Shown here: positions 25,436 through 32,957 of the stretch, piece by piece
Position numbering within the stretch: position 1 is the stretch's first letter
How the letters are laid out: every line of letters starts with the position of its first letter
Source of the DNA: Lachnospiraceae bacterium
Lineage (GTDB): Bacteria; Bacillota; Clostridia; Lachnospirales; Lachnospiraceae
Assembly: GCA_009774615.1 (NCBI GenBank)
Contig: VSOC01000015.1
Location: 1 to 58,652, forward strand
DNA length: 58,652 nt
Reading direction: 5' to 3'
Position numbers and translations under genes: made by a program
The notes under the pieces: generated by a model
Databases searched by the model: none
What the model saw: the letters and a program-made list of their open reading frames with translations, nothing else
What the model was told of the DNA's origin: nothing

Positions 25436-26203
25436 TCATTCAGATTCTTCTCTGTATTCAAAGATAAACCACTTTTCATTCATATAAACCTCTATTGTAT
25501 TATCTGCCCCATACTGATAGCCAAATCCACTTCCAAAATTAGATTGATCATCTTCTGTTGGAATTTCAGTTCCATCGACAGTTGACGTTATTTCTCCATC
25601 CATGGTACCACAGCGTGCATCCATGATACTTTCTCTCCCTGTATCATAATATAATTTACCATTCACTCTTACCATAGGGATTCTGTCATACATTGCATCA
25701 GCGCCTGCTTGTTCTATTACCGTAATTTTATAGACCTCACCTAATTGTGCAGGATAAGATTCCATTATTTCTCCGTTATAACTAATTTCTACTAAATCAC
25801 CAATTTGTAATTCAAGGTTATCTTCGTTTGACAGGTGAAACTTATCTGCTGAATCAAGTTCCAAAGAACCATCTACTGGTTTTACTATTATTGAATCTTT
25901 ATTTTTTTCAATTACTGATGCCTGAAATGTTATCGCCAACGGTGTATTGTCTGCTGAAGAAAGCATCTCCATTATACAATTACCTAAAGCAGGTGCCGGT
26001 TTATAAATTCCCTGATATGGCTGTTCTACATATTCAATTCCTTTATCTACGTAGTAAAAAAGAGTAGTTCCTGCCACTCCATCACAATTTATATTGATTG
26101 TAATAGAATCTTTGTTGACTGGCACATCATTGATTGATTCCTTATTGGTTGTTTCCATGTCCATCCGAATCCACGCCGCCATTTCCCCAGGCCATTCTTG
26201 CAT
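25436..26203 (-). CDS. Hypothetical protein, probably 5'-truncated
   Basis: The open frame has 255 codons from an ATG at 26203 that has no ribosome binding site. No signal peptide is present although the protein has the look of an exported domain: a beta-rich region (ITFQASVIEKNKDSIIVKP, LQIGDLVEISYNGEIMESYP) similar in style to DUF3221-like OB-type domains, then a C-terminal RVNGKLYYDTG segment ending NEKWFIFEYREE. I do not recognise a family firmly. Base composition is lower in GC than the flanking core genes. The 5' end lies 8-60 bp from the hicAB promoter, so the original start may have been lost when hicAB arrived. Confidence 0.5.
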   Translation of the reverse strand: MQEWPGEMAAWIRMDMETTNKESINDVPVNKDSITININCDGVAGTTLFYYVDKGIEYVEQPYQGIYKPAPALGNCIMEMLSSADNTPLAITFQASVIEKNKDSIIVKPVDGSLELDSADKFHLSNEDNLELQIGDLVEISYNGEIMESYPAQLGEVYKITVIEQAGADAMYDRIPMVRVNGKLYYDTGRESIMDARCGTMDGEITSTVDGTEIPTEDDQSNFGSGFGYQYGADNTIEVYMNEKWFIFEYREESE

Positions 26204-26210
26204 TTCTTTG

Positions 26211-26259
26211 CGTAATATTACGTATTTTTATTGACATACGTAATATTACGTGTCATAAT
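26211..26259 (+). promoter_or_regulatory. hicAB promoter with two palindromic HicB operators
   Basis: TTGACA (26231-26236), a 17-bp spacer and CATAAT (26254-26259) form a strong promoter. The palindrome CGTAATATTACG occurs twice: 26211-26222 upstream of -35 and 26239-26250 inside the spacer, with centres 28 bp apart. This placement fits autorepression by the HicB antitoxin bound to two sites. The spacer is closely similar to the one in the orphan hicB promoter at 54742-54758. Confidence 0.85.
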
Positions 26260-26290
26260 ATAGTTATGATAAGGAAAGGAGATACATGCA

Positions 26291-26479
26291 ATGCCTATGA
26301 CACCACGAGAGATGATAAAACATCTCAAGAAAAATGGTTTTGAGGTAGTCAGCCAAAATGGTTCTCATGTAAAAATGAGAAATGATACAACTGACCACCA
26401 AACTGTAATTCCTTATCACAGCGCAAGCCTTAAAAAAGGACTTGAGCAAGCTATATTAAAACAGGCGGGGCTTAAATAG
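26291..26479 (+). CDS. hicA: HicA toxin (mRNA interferase)
   Basis: A 62-residue HicA with a double-stranded-RNA-binding-like fold: MTPREMIKHLKKNGFEVVSQ, the catalytic His26 in NGSHVKMRN and IPYHSASLKKGLEQAILKQAG. HicA toxins cleave mRNA and tmRNA and block translation until neutralised by HicB. GGAG lies 9 bp before the ATG at 26291; an ATG two codons later is an alternative. It is first in a two-gene operon, 29 bp before hicB. Confidence 0.95.
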   Translation: MPMTPREMIKHLKKNGFEVVSQNGSHVKMRNDTTDHQTVIPYHSASLKKGLEQAILKQAGLK

Positions 26480-26508
26480 TTCCGCCCCTAAATTATGGAG
26501 GCTTTAGT

Positions 26509-26904
26509 ATGAAAAAATTATTCTATCCAGCATTATTTCACAAAGCGGAAGAAGGAGGATTTTGGATTTCTTTTCCTGATATTCCCGAATGTCTTACACA
26601 AGGCGATGATATGGCACAAGCCTATGAAATGGCTGTTGATGCACTGGGCTTGGCTCTGACTGACTACGAACAAGAAAAAAAATCTTTTCCTGCCGTTTCC
26701 GATCCAACGACAATCAGCCTTGAACCAGATTCATTCCTTGTTGTTATTGAATTTGACATGCTTGCTTATAAAAAACGTACAAATTCCCGTGCAGTAAAGA
26801 AAACACTGAGTATTCCTGAGTGGCTGAATGAAGCAGCTATTGCCAAAGGAATCAACTTCTCTCAGGTTTTACAGGAAGCCCTTCTCACCAAAGTTCAGCT
26901 TTAG
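26509..26904 (+). CDS. hicB: HicB antitoxin
   Basis: A 131-residue antitoxin. The N-terminal domain (FYPALFHKAEEGGFWISFPD, then IPECLTQGDDMAQAYEMAVD) is the degenerate RNase H fold that binds HicA. The C-terminal 40 residues (VKKTLSIPEWLNEAAIAKG, INFSQVLQEAL) form the ribbon-helix-helix DNA-binding domain. This domain is nearly identical to that of the orphan HicB at 54308. It is preceded by a GGAGG site and followed by a terminator. Confidence 0.95.
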   Translation: MKKLFYPALFHKAEEGGFWISFPDIPECLTQGDDMAQAYEMAVDALGLALTDYEQEKKSFPAVSDPTTISLEPDSFLVVIEFDMLAYKKRTNSRAVKKTLSIPEWLNEAAIAKGINFSQVLQEALLTKVQL

Positions 26905-26912
26905 TTCCTGAT

Positions 26913-26937
26913 GGGGCTGCTTTCCATAGTAGCCCCC
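26913..26937 (+). terminator. Terminator of hicAB
   Basis: GGGGCTGCT (26913-26921) pairs with AGTAGCCCC (26929-26937), one G-U pair, with a 7-nt loop. The downstream tract is CTTATAAGTTTT, only moderately T-rich. Confidence 0.65.
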
Positions 26938-27031
26938 TTATAAGTTTTCTAAATTCTAATTTATGAAGTCTTTTCTCTAAATCTAAAAGTAATTCCTTGT
27001 CAGCTTCGGTCTATAAATAAAGGGTGACAGC

Positions 27032-27151
27032 ATGGAACTTATTTTAAACCTGTTCCATCAGATGTACCAATACGCCCTGATGAACGACCTCTGCGAAAAG
27101 GATTACCGTGCTGGTGTAAAAATCAAGAATTTTCGGATTGCCAAATTTTAA
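27032..27151 (+). CDS. Possible 39-residue small protein upstream of ktrB
   Basis: ATG at 27032 follows AAGGGTG, and the frame encodes MELILNLFHQMYQYALMNDL then CEKDYRAGVKIKNFRIAKF and TAA. No family is recognised. It could be the remnant of a longer gene left in this rearranged interval. The stop overlaps the first of the tandem TTAATG motifs of the ktr promoter region. Confidence 0.35.
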   Translation: MELILNLFHQMYQYALMNDLCEKDYRAGVKIKNFRIAKF

Positions 27152-27211
27152 TGAAACCTTAATGCCAAAACCGTAATGCTAACACACATTTCATACGTCC
27201 GGTGGCATAAT
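27148..27211 (+). promoter_or_regulatory. Candidate activator site and promoter of ktrBA
   Basis: TTAATG at 27148-27153 and 27159-27164 are exactly 11 bp apart, the tandem spacing used by OmpR/PhoB-class regulators such as KdpE. A third GTAATG lies at 27173-27178. CATAAT (27206-27211) is a good -10 without a recognisable -35, as expected for an activated promoter. The assignment to KdpE is inference from gene neighbourhood. Confidence 0.45.
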
Positions 27212-27254
27212 GTAACTATACAAAAGCCAATTACAGGAAAAAGGAGAAGCTAAC

Positions 27255-28586
27255 ATGGCAGAAATCAGCAAACGTTTATCTTCATCACAAATGATTATTC
27301 TCGGCTTTGCTATGGTTATCTTAACCGGAAGCCTGCTCCTTATGCTTCCCGCCGCCACAAGGGAAGGCCGGGGAGCAAGCTTTGCCGACGCCTTATTCAC
27401 CTCGGTTTCGGCTGTCTGTGTTACCGGATTAATCGTTCAGGATACTGCCCTTTGCTGGAGCATGTTCGGGCAGGCCGTTATCCTGGTTTTAATACAAATC
27501 GGCGGAATGGGCGTAATTACCGTTGCCATCGCCGTTTTCGCAGCATCGGGAAGAAAAATCAGCTTAAAGCAGAGAAGCACCATGCAGGAGGCCATCTGTG
27601 CGAACAAGCTTGGAGGCATTGTCCGGCTCACCGGTTTTATCTTAAAAACCACCCTGCTTATAGAACTGCTTGGTGCAGCCGCAATGGCACCGTCCTTCTG
27701 CCGCATCTTCGGCTTAGGGAAGGGATTATGGTACGCCCTGTTCCACTCCATTTCCGCCTTCTGCAACGCCGGATTTGATTTAATGGGCAGTAAACAGCCC
27801 TATTCATCCCTCACCTTCTTTGCCCGCAGCCCGGTAATCAACCTGACCATTATGGCTCTGATTATCCTTGGGGGAATTGGATTTATGACCTGGGATGATG
27901 TAAGAACCAATCACTTCCGCTTCCGAAAATACCGGATGCAGAGCAAGGTCATCCTCACCGTTACTGCGGGATTAATCCTTTTTCCGGCATTGTATTTTTT
28001 CTTTTTTGAATTTTCCGGCATACCGTTAGGGGAACGCACCCTGCTCTCTCTGTTTCAGTCGGTAACGCCAAGAACAGCCGGCTTTAATACTGCTGATTTA
28101 ACAGCACTCAGCGAAACCGGAACGGCTCTTATCATTCTCTTAATGCTTATCGGCGGTTCTCCCGGTTCAACTGCCGGGGGAATGAAAACAACCACCTTTG
28201 CCGTCCTGCTCTCCACTGCCGTTTCCGTTTTCCGCCGCAGGGAACATGCTCATTTTTTCGGGCGTCGAATTGACGATGAAACGATAAGGAATACCGTTGC
28301 TGTCCTGATGATGTATGTGCTGCTGTTTTTGGGCGGCGGGCTTATCATCAGCCGCCTGGAGGGGCTTCCCCTTTTATCCTGCCTGTTTGAAACGGCATCA
28401 GCCGTCGCTACGGTGGGGCTTACCCTTGGGATAACTTCAGATTTAGGGATGGTTTCCCGGGGAATATTAATCCTTTTAATGTATATCGGACGGGTAGGGG
28501 GGCTGACCCTTATTTTTGCAGCACTTTCCGGGAGCAGAAGGGGAAATACAGCGAAACTTCCGCAGGAAAAACTTACCATTGGATAG
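27255..28586 (+). CDS. ktrB: Potassium uptake transporter KtrB/TrkH family
   Basis: A 443-residue membrane protein with four M1-P-M2 repeats. The selectivity-filter turns are visible: VTGLIVQDT, FCNAGFDLMGS, RTAGFNTAD and ATVGLTLGITSD. The length and the lack of extra N-terminal helices favour KtrB over TrkH. It imports K+ (with Na+ or H+) when gated by the RCK protein encoded next. AAGGAGAAG lies upstream of the ATG, and ktrA follows after 11 bp. Confidence 0.95.
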   Translation: MAEISKRLSSSQMIILGFAMVILTGSLLLMLPAATREGRGASFADALFTSVSAVCVTGLIVQDTALCWSMFGQAVILVLIQIGGMGVITVAIAVFAASGRKISLKQRSTMQEAICANKLGGIVRLTGFILKTTLLIELLGAAAMAPSFCRIFGLGKGLWYALFHSISAFCNAGFDLMGSKQPYSSLTFFARSPVINLTIMALIILGGIGFMTWDDVRTNHFRFRKYRMQSKVILTVTAGLILFPALYFFFFEFSGIPLGERTLLSLFQSVTPRTAGFNTADLTALSETGTALIILLMLIGGSPGSTAGGMKTTTFAVLLSTAVSVFRRREHAHFFGRRIDDETIRNTVAVLMMYVLLFLGGGLIISRLEGLPLLSCLFETASAVATVGLTLGITSDLGMVSRGILILLMYIGRVGGLTLIFAALSGSRRGNTAKLPQEKLTIG

Positions 28587-28597
28587 GAGGTCAGAAT

Positions 28598-29245
28598 ATG
28601 AAATCAATCTTACTCATAGGACTCGGACGTTTTGGAAGGCATATTGCCCAGAAACTTAATGACTTAAATTACCAGGTTATGGCCGTGGATAATAATGAAG
28701 AGCGGGTCAACCGCAACCTGTCCATCGTCACAAATGCTCAGATCGGCGACAGCACGGATGCAGATTTTCTTTCCTCTCTGGGTATCCGAAACTATGATGT
28801 CTGTATTGTAGCTATCGGTGATAATTTTCAAAATTCCCTGGAAACTGCCTCTCTTCTTAAGGAACTGGGGGCCAAAAAGGTCATTGCCAGGGCTTCACGG
28901 GGCGTGCAGGAAAAGTTTCTTCTGCGCAACGGGGCCGATGAAGTGGTCTACCCGGAAAAACAGCTTGCCGCATGGACAGCTATCCGCTGTACTTCGGAAC
29001 ATATACTGGATTATATTGAACTGGACGGCGAATATTCCATTTTTGAATTATCCATCCCCGCTGCGTGGGGCGGAAAAACAATTCTTCAGCTCGATATACG
29101 CAAGAAATACGGAATTAATGTACTGGGCATTCGGGAAAGCGGAAAACTGAGCATGGATATTCTCCCCGATACTACACTTAGCCGCGGAACATCTGTACTG
29201 GTTCTGGGAAAGCCAAAGGCCGTACAGAAATGTTTTCGTATATAA
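28598..29245 (+). CDS. ktrA: Potassium uptake regulatory subunit KtrA/TrkA family
   Basis: A 215-residue RCK protein: an N-terminal Rossmann domain (ILLIGLGRFGRHIAQKL, 4-20; AVDNNEERVN) that binds ADP/ATP, and a C-terminal RCK_C domain of about 75 residues ending in VLVLGKPKAV. It forms a cytoplasmic octameric ring gating KtrB. Homologous RCK_C domains bind c-di-AMP; this is family knowledge, not seen here. AGGAGG precedes the ATG. A dispersed repeat begins 4 bp after its stop. Confidence 0.95.
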   Translation: MKSILLIGLGRFGRHIAQKLNDLNYQVMAVDNNEERVNRNLSIVTNAQIGDSTDADFLSSLGIRNYDVCIVAIGDNFQNSLETASLLKELGAKKVIARASRGVQEKFLLRNGADEVVYPEKQLAAWTAIRCTSEHILDYIELDGEYSIFELSIPAAWGGKTILQLDIRKKYGINVLGIRESGKLSMDILPDTTLSRGTSVLVLGKPKAVQKCFRI

Positions 29246-29248
29246 TTT

Positions 29249-29372
29249 GTTACTGTTCACAGCAACGGGCAAAAATCCATGAAAATCGCCTTCGTCGATG
29301 GGATTTTTGCTCACTAGCCCAGTTTAACCTACGGTCAGCGCAGCAAGTGCGCAGACCTGCATAAACAGTAAC
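29249..29372 (+). repeat. Dispersed palindrome-ended repeat, full copy 2 (124 bp)
   Basis: It begins GTTACTGTTCACAGCAAC and ends AAACAGTAAC; the outer 9 bp are perfect inverted repeats. The core hairpin is identical to copy 1, while the 8-bp left duplication is absent and about five bases differ. It has the same orientation as copy 1 and fills the ktrA-to-kdpD gap. Confidence 0.85.
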
Positions 29373-29404
29373 TATAAATTTCACTTTTTCAGGAGGTGGG
29401 CCAG

Positions 29405-29632
29405 ATGAGAGATTTTTTATTACTTTGTTCAACCCTTGCCCTTCTTTTATCCGGCTTTATCGCAATGAACCGACTGGACAGCTGGATAGAACATGAGCAG
29501 CAGAGGATACTGGATGAATACCAGAAATCCCACTGGATAAGTCGTAAGATATGTGATAAAATCTTCTTACCAGGACATGCAGCAAACTACAGGGGGACAT
29601 GGGAATGCAGCAGCTACAAAAAGGGCATTTAA
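29405..29632 (+). CDS. Small membrane protein preceding KdpD
   Basis: A 75-residue protein starting at ATG 29405, which follows AGGAGG by 8 bp. A single hydrophobic helix (LLLCSTLALLLSGFIAM, about 5-21) is followed by an amphipathic charged stretch RLDSWIEHEQQRILDEYQKS and a Cys-containing tail. The 3' end overlaps the kdpD start by about 30 bp in another frame, implying coupled translation. No family was recognised. Its position suggests a modulator of the KdpD sensor or the Ktr channel, by analogy with small KdpF-like subunits; that is speculation. Confidence 0.65.
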   Translation: MRDFLLLCSTLALLLSGFIAMNRLDSWIEHEQQRILDEYQKSHWISRKICDKIFLPGHAANYRGTWECSSYKKGI

Positions 29633-32220
29633 AGATCTTTTTCAGCTATGCGCAGGGAACAGGAAAAACTACAGCGATGCTTAAAGCAGCACAGAATGTA
29701 CAGGCGCAGGGGATGAAAGTTTGCATTGGCTATCTTTCCTCTCCTGCTTCGGCAGATGTTCTTTCCCTGTGCCGTACATTTGACCAGCTAAAACCGGTAA
29801 AAATCAACGAAAAGGATGACTTTGATCTTGACCAGGCGTTAAAATACAGGCCGGATCTCATCCTTCTTGACGACTTGGCCTGTTCTAACGGAAATGCCTG
29901 CCGTCACCGCAAGCGCTATCAGGATGTTGATGAACTTTTGAAATCGGGAATCAATGTCTATACTACCGTGAACGTGGAGAATATTGAAAGCCTGCACGAC
30001 ACGGTAAGTTTTATTACAGGAATTTCTGCCTGGGAAAGGATTCCTGATTTTGTTTTTGATCAGGCGGACCAGGTTGAACTTATCGATATCGAACCGCAGG
30101 AACTGCTTGAACAGCTGGAAAAATCCACAACCGCAGGCACACTATTTACTATTGAACAGCTTACGGCCCTGCGCGAGGCTGCACTCCGGCGGTGTGCCGA
30201 CAGGGTGAAGCATCTGTCCAACCAGCAGCACAAGAACAGCTATCATACCAATGAACATATTTTGGTGGGACTTTCTTCAGCTCCCTCGAATGAAAGGATT
30301 ATCCGCACAGCGGCAAGGATGGCAAATGCCTTTAACAGCCAGTTTACGGCATTGTTCGTCGAAACCCCGGATTTCGGTGCGGCTACCCCGGAAAATAAGC
30401 AGCGCCTTCGGCATAACCAGAACCTGGCGGAGCAGCTTGGAGCGCATATTGAAACCGTGTACGGGGAGGATGTGGCCTATCAGCTTGCTGAGTTTGCCCG
30501 TCTTTCTGGGATCACCAAGATTGTCCTGGGGCGAAGCGCCGTTACCAGGAAGCACCGTCTGGGAAAGCCCACGCTGACGGAACAGCTGATTTTCTACGTG
30601 CCGGAAATGGATATTCACATTATTCCGGATAAATCTGCCGATGCCAGCTATCGTCCCAGGAAGGCAAAACGGCATGATAAAAACAGCATCTTAACCAATA
30701 CCGCAGAAAGTGCGGCGATACTGACCGGAGCCACGCTGTTAAGCCTTGGCTTCTACCGCATGGGATTTACCGAGCCAAATATTATTATGGTGTACATCCT
30801 TGGCGTTTTACTGACCTCCATCGCCACCTCGCATCAGATCTACAGCTTGGTATCCTCCATGGCAAGCGTGTTTATCTTTAATTTTTTCTTTACGCATCCG
30901 CGGTTTTCTCTGACCGCCTACGCCACCGGCTATCCCGTGACCTTTGCGGTTATGTTTTTAACGGCTTATATCACGGGGACACTGGCCCTGCGCTATAAAA
31001 AACAAGCCGGGCAGTCGGCAAAGATTGCCTACCGGACAAAAATTTTATTTGATACCGACCAGATGCTTTCCAAGGCCGGAAATAAGGCGGAGATTATCGA
31101 GGCGGCGGCAGAACAGATGATGAAACTGTTAAACCGAACCATTGTTATCTTTGAACAGGAAGGAGGAAGGCTTTTAACTCCGCATATTTTTTCGCCGGAC
31201 ACGGCAGACCGGGAAAAGACATCTGCCGCAGTCGGAGAAAGGGAAACTGCCGCCGCTTCCTGGACGCTGAACCACAACCACACCTGCGGCGCAGCCACGG
31301 ATACTTTCTCCGATGCCCGTTTTATGTACCTGTCCCTGTGTGTTAATGAACGGGTGTACGGCGTGGTCGGCATTGATGCGCAAAATAATCCGCTGGACGC
31401 CCCGGAATACGGAATCCTGCTCTCTATCTTAGGCGAGTGCGCCCTTGCCCTGGAAAATGAAAAAAATGCCCGGGAAAAGGAAGCGGCGGCAGTACTTGCC
31501 GAAAGCGAGCAGCTCCGCGCCAATCTTCTGCGCACCATCTCCCACGATCTGCGCACGCCCTTAACAACGATATCGGGAAATGCCAGCAACCTGCTCAGTA
31601 ATGGGGACAGCTTTGACGCTTTGACCAAAAAACAGATTTATACGGATATTTATGATGATTCCATGTGGCTGATTAATCTGGTGGAAAATTTACTGTATGC
31701 CACCCGCATTGAAGAAGGACGGATGACCCTGCACACCTCGACCGAGCTTTTAAGCGATATTGTTGAAGAAGCGATGAATCCTATCCGGCGCAAAGCGGGC
31801 AGCCGGAGGATTTTTGCTGTCCATGAGGATGATTTGCTGTTTGTCCAGGCCGATGCAAAGCTGATTGTCCAGGTGATTGTTAATCTTGTGGACAATGCCG
31901 CCAAATACACTCCGCCGGATACTGCAGTCACCATTACAGCGGAAAGAAACGGCGGCATGGCCGAAATCCGCATTGCCGATAACGGAAACGGAATTCCTGA
32001 TGAAGAAAAGCCAAAGATTTTTGAAAAATTTTACTGCGGAAGAAATAAAATTGCTGACAACCGACGCAGCCTTGGACTGGGGCTGTACCTGTGCAAGGCC
32101 ATCACCGAAGCACACGGCGGAACCATTTCCGTAACCGATAACCAGCCGCAGGGAAGTATTTTCTGCTTTACGCTTCCCATTAAAGAAATCACGCCACAAG
32201 GAGGGGCTATTCATGAATAA
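29599..32220 (+). CDS. kdpD: KdpD-type sensor histidine kinase
   Basis: An 873-residue sensor with the KdpD order: N-terminal KdpD ATP-binding domain with GTGKTTAML near residue 20 and LILLDDLACSNGNACRH, a universal-stress-protein domain starting near ILVGLSSAPSNERII (about 215), four transmembrane helices (about 370-455), a GAF-like region, then HisKA with the phospho-acceptor His649 in TISHDLRTPLTTI and an HATPase with GLGLYLCKAI. KdpD senses K+ limitation or ionic stress. The usual kdpFABC pump genes are not in this window; ktrBA stand in their place. It overlaps kdpE by 8 bp. The start could be ATG 29599 or 29605. Confidence 0.95.
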   Translation: MGMQQLQKGHLKIFFSYAQGTGKTTAMLKAAQNVQAQGMKVCIGYLSSPASADVLSLCRTFDQLKPVKINEKDDFDLDQALKYRPDLILLDDLACSNGNACRHRKRYQDVDELLKSGINVYTTVNVENIESLHDTVSFITGISAWERIPDFVFDQADQVELIDIEPQELLEQLEKSTTAGTLFTIEQLTALREAALRRCADRVKHLSNQQHKNSYHTNEHILVGLSSAPSNERIIRTAARMANAFNSQFTALFVETPDFGAATPENKQRLRHNQNLAEQLGAHIETVYGEDVAYQLAEFARLSGITKIVLGRSAVTRKHRLGKPTLTEQLIFYVPEMDIHIIPDKSADASYRPRKAKRHDKNSILTNTAESAAILTGATLLSLGFYRMGFTEPNIIMVYILGVLLTSIATSHQIYSLVSSMASVFIFNFFFTHPRFSLTAYATGYPVTFAVMFLTAYITGTLALRYKKQAGQSAKIAYRTKILFDTDQMLSKAGNKAEIIEAAAEQMMKLLNRTIVIFEQEGGRLLTPHIFSPDTADREKTSAAVGERETAAASWTLNHNHTCGAATDTFSDARFMYLSLCVNERVYGVVGIDAQNNPLDAPEYGILLSILGECALALENEKNAREKEAAAVLAESEQLRANLLRTISHDLRTPLTTISGNASNLLSNGDSFDALTKKQIYTDIYDDSMWLINLVENLLYATRIEEGRMTLHTSTELLSDIVEEAMNPIRRKAGSRRIFAVHEDDLLFVQADAKLIVQVIVNLVDNAAKYTPPDTAVTITAERNGGMAEIRIADNGNGIPDEEKPKIFEKFYCGRNKIADNRRSLGLGLYLCKAITEAHGGTISVTDNQPQGSIFCFTLPIKEITPQGGAIHE

Positions 32221-32911
32221 GCTTCAGATTCTGGTCGTCGAGGACGACACCCCGGTTCGCAACTTAATTACAACAACGCTCAAGGCCCATGATTACCGTT
32301 TTTCGGCTGCCGTCAACGGGAAAGAGGCCGTGATGAGTGCCGCCTCCCTGAATCCGGATGTAATTCTGCTGGATCTGGGCCTGCCGGATATCGACGGCGT
32401 GGAGGTTATCCGGCGCATCCGCAGCTGGTCGAATATGCCGATTATCGTGATCAGTGCCCGAAGCGAGGACAATGATAAAATCGATGCCTTAGATGCCGGT
32501 GCCGACGACTATCTGACCAAGCCTTTTTCTGTCGATGAACTGCTCGCCCGGCTGCGCGTCACCCAGCGCCGCCTGACCCAGATGCAGGGCAACACAAATC
32601 AGGCGGCCGTCTATGTCAACGGCCGCCTGCGGATAGACTATGCCTCCGGCTGTGTTTATCTGGATGACGAGGAAATGCACTTAACCCCCATTGAATACAA
32701 GCTGCTTTGCCTTCTTGCCCAGAATACCGGAAAAGTTCTGACGCACAAGTTCATTACCCAGAGCGTATGGGGAAGCAGCTGGGAAAACGATGTCGGCTCC
32801 CTGCGCGTTTTTATGGCTACTCTGCGAAAAAAACTCGAAAAGCCTTCCGGCTCGCCGCAGTATATTCAGACACATATCGGAATTGGCTATCGGATGTTAA
32901 AAATTGAGTGA
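32213..32911 (+). CDS. kdpE: KdpE-type response regulator
   Basis: A 232-residue OmpR/PhoB-class regulator. The receiver has the acidic pair ED (10-11), phospho-acceptor Asp54 in ILLDLGLPD and Lys in TKPFS. The C-terminal winged helix includes LTPIEYKLLCLLAQN and RVFMATLRKKLE. It is expected to be phosphorylated by the KdpD encoded just before and to bind tandem repeats upstream of potassium transporter genes. Candidate repeats lie before ktrB. Confidence 0.95.
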   Translation: MNKLQILVVEDDTPVRNLITTTLKAHDYRFSAAVNGKEAVMSAASLNPDVILLDLGLPDIDGVEVIRRIRSWSNMPIIVISARSEDNDKIDALDAGADDYLTKPFSVDELLARLRVTQRRLTQMQGNTNQAAVYVNGRLRIDYASGCVYLDDEEMHLTPIEYKLLCLLAQNTGKVLTHKFITQSVWGSSWENDVGSLRVFMATLRKKLEKPSGSPQYIQTHIGIGYRMLKIE

Positions 32912-32957
32912 ACTGCATCCTGGGGCTAACCGGCTTTGGATAATCTTTGTTTACCCT

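Noticed and set aside
27152..27254. c-di-AMP (ydaO-type) riboswitch upstream of ktrB
   Set aside because: The interval is too short and lacks the conserved core; tandem TTAATG motifs explain it better.
31029..31628. 199-codon minus-strand open frame
   Set aside because: Antisense to the KdpD GAF/HisKA region; Ser/Ala-rich shadow without domain features.
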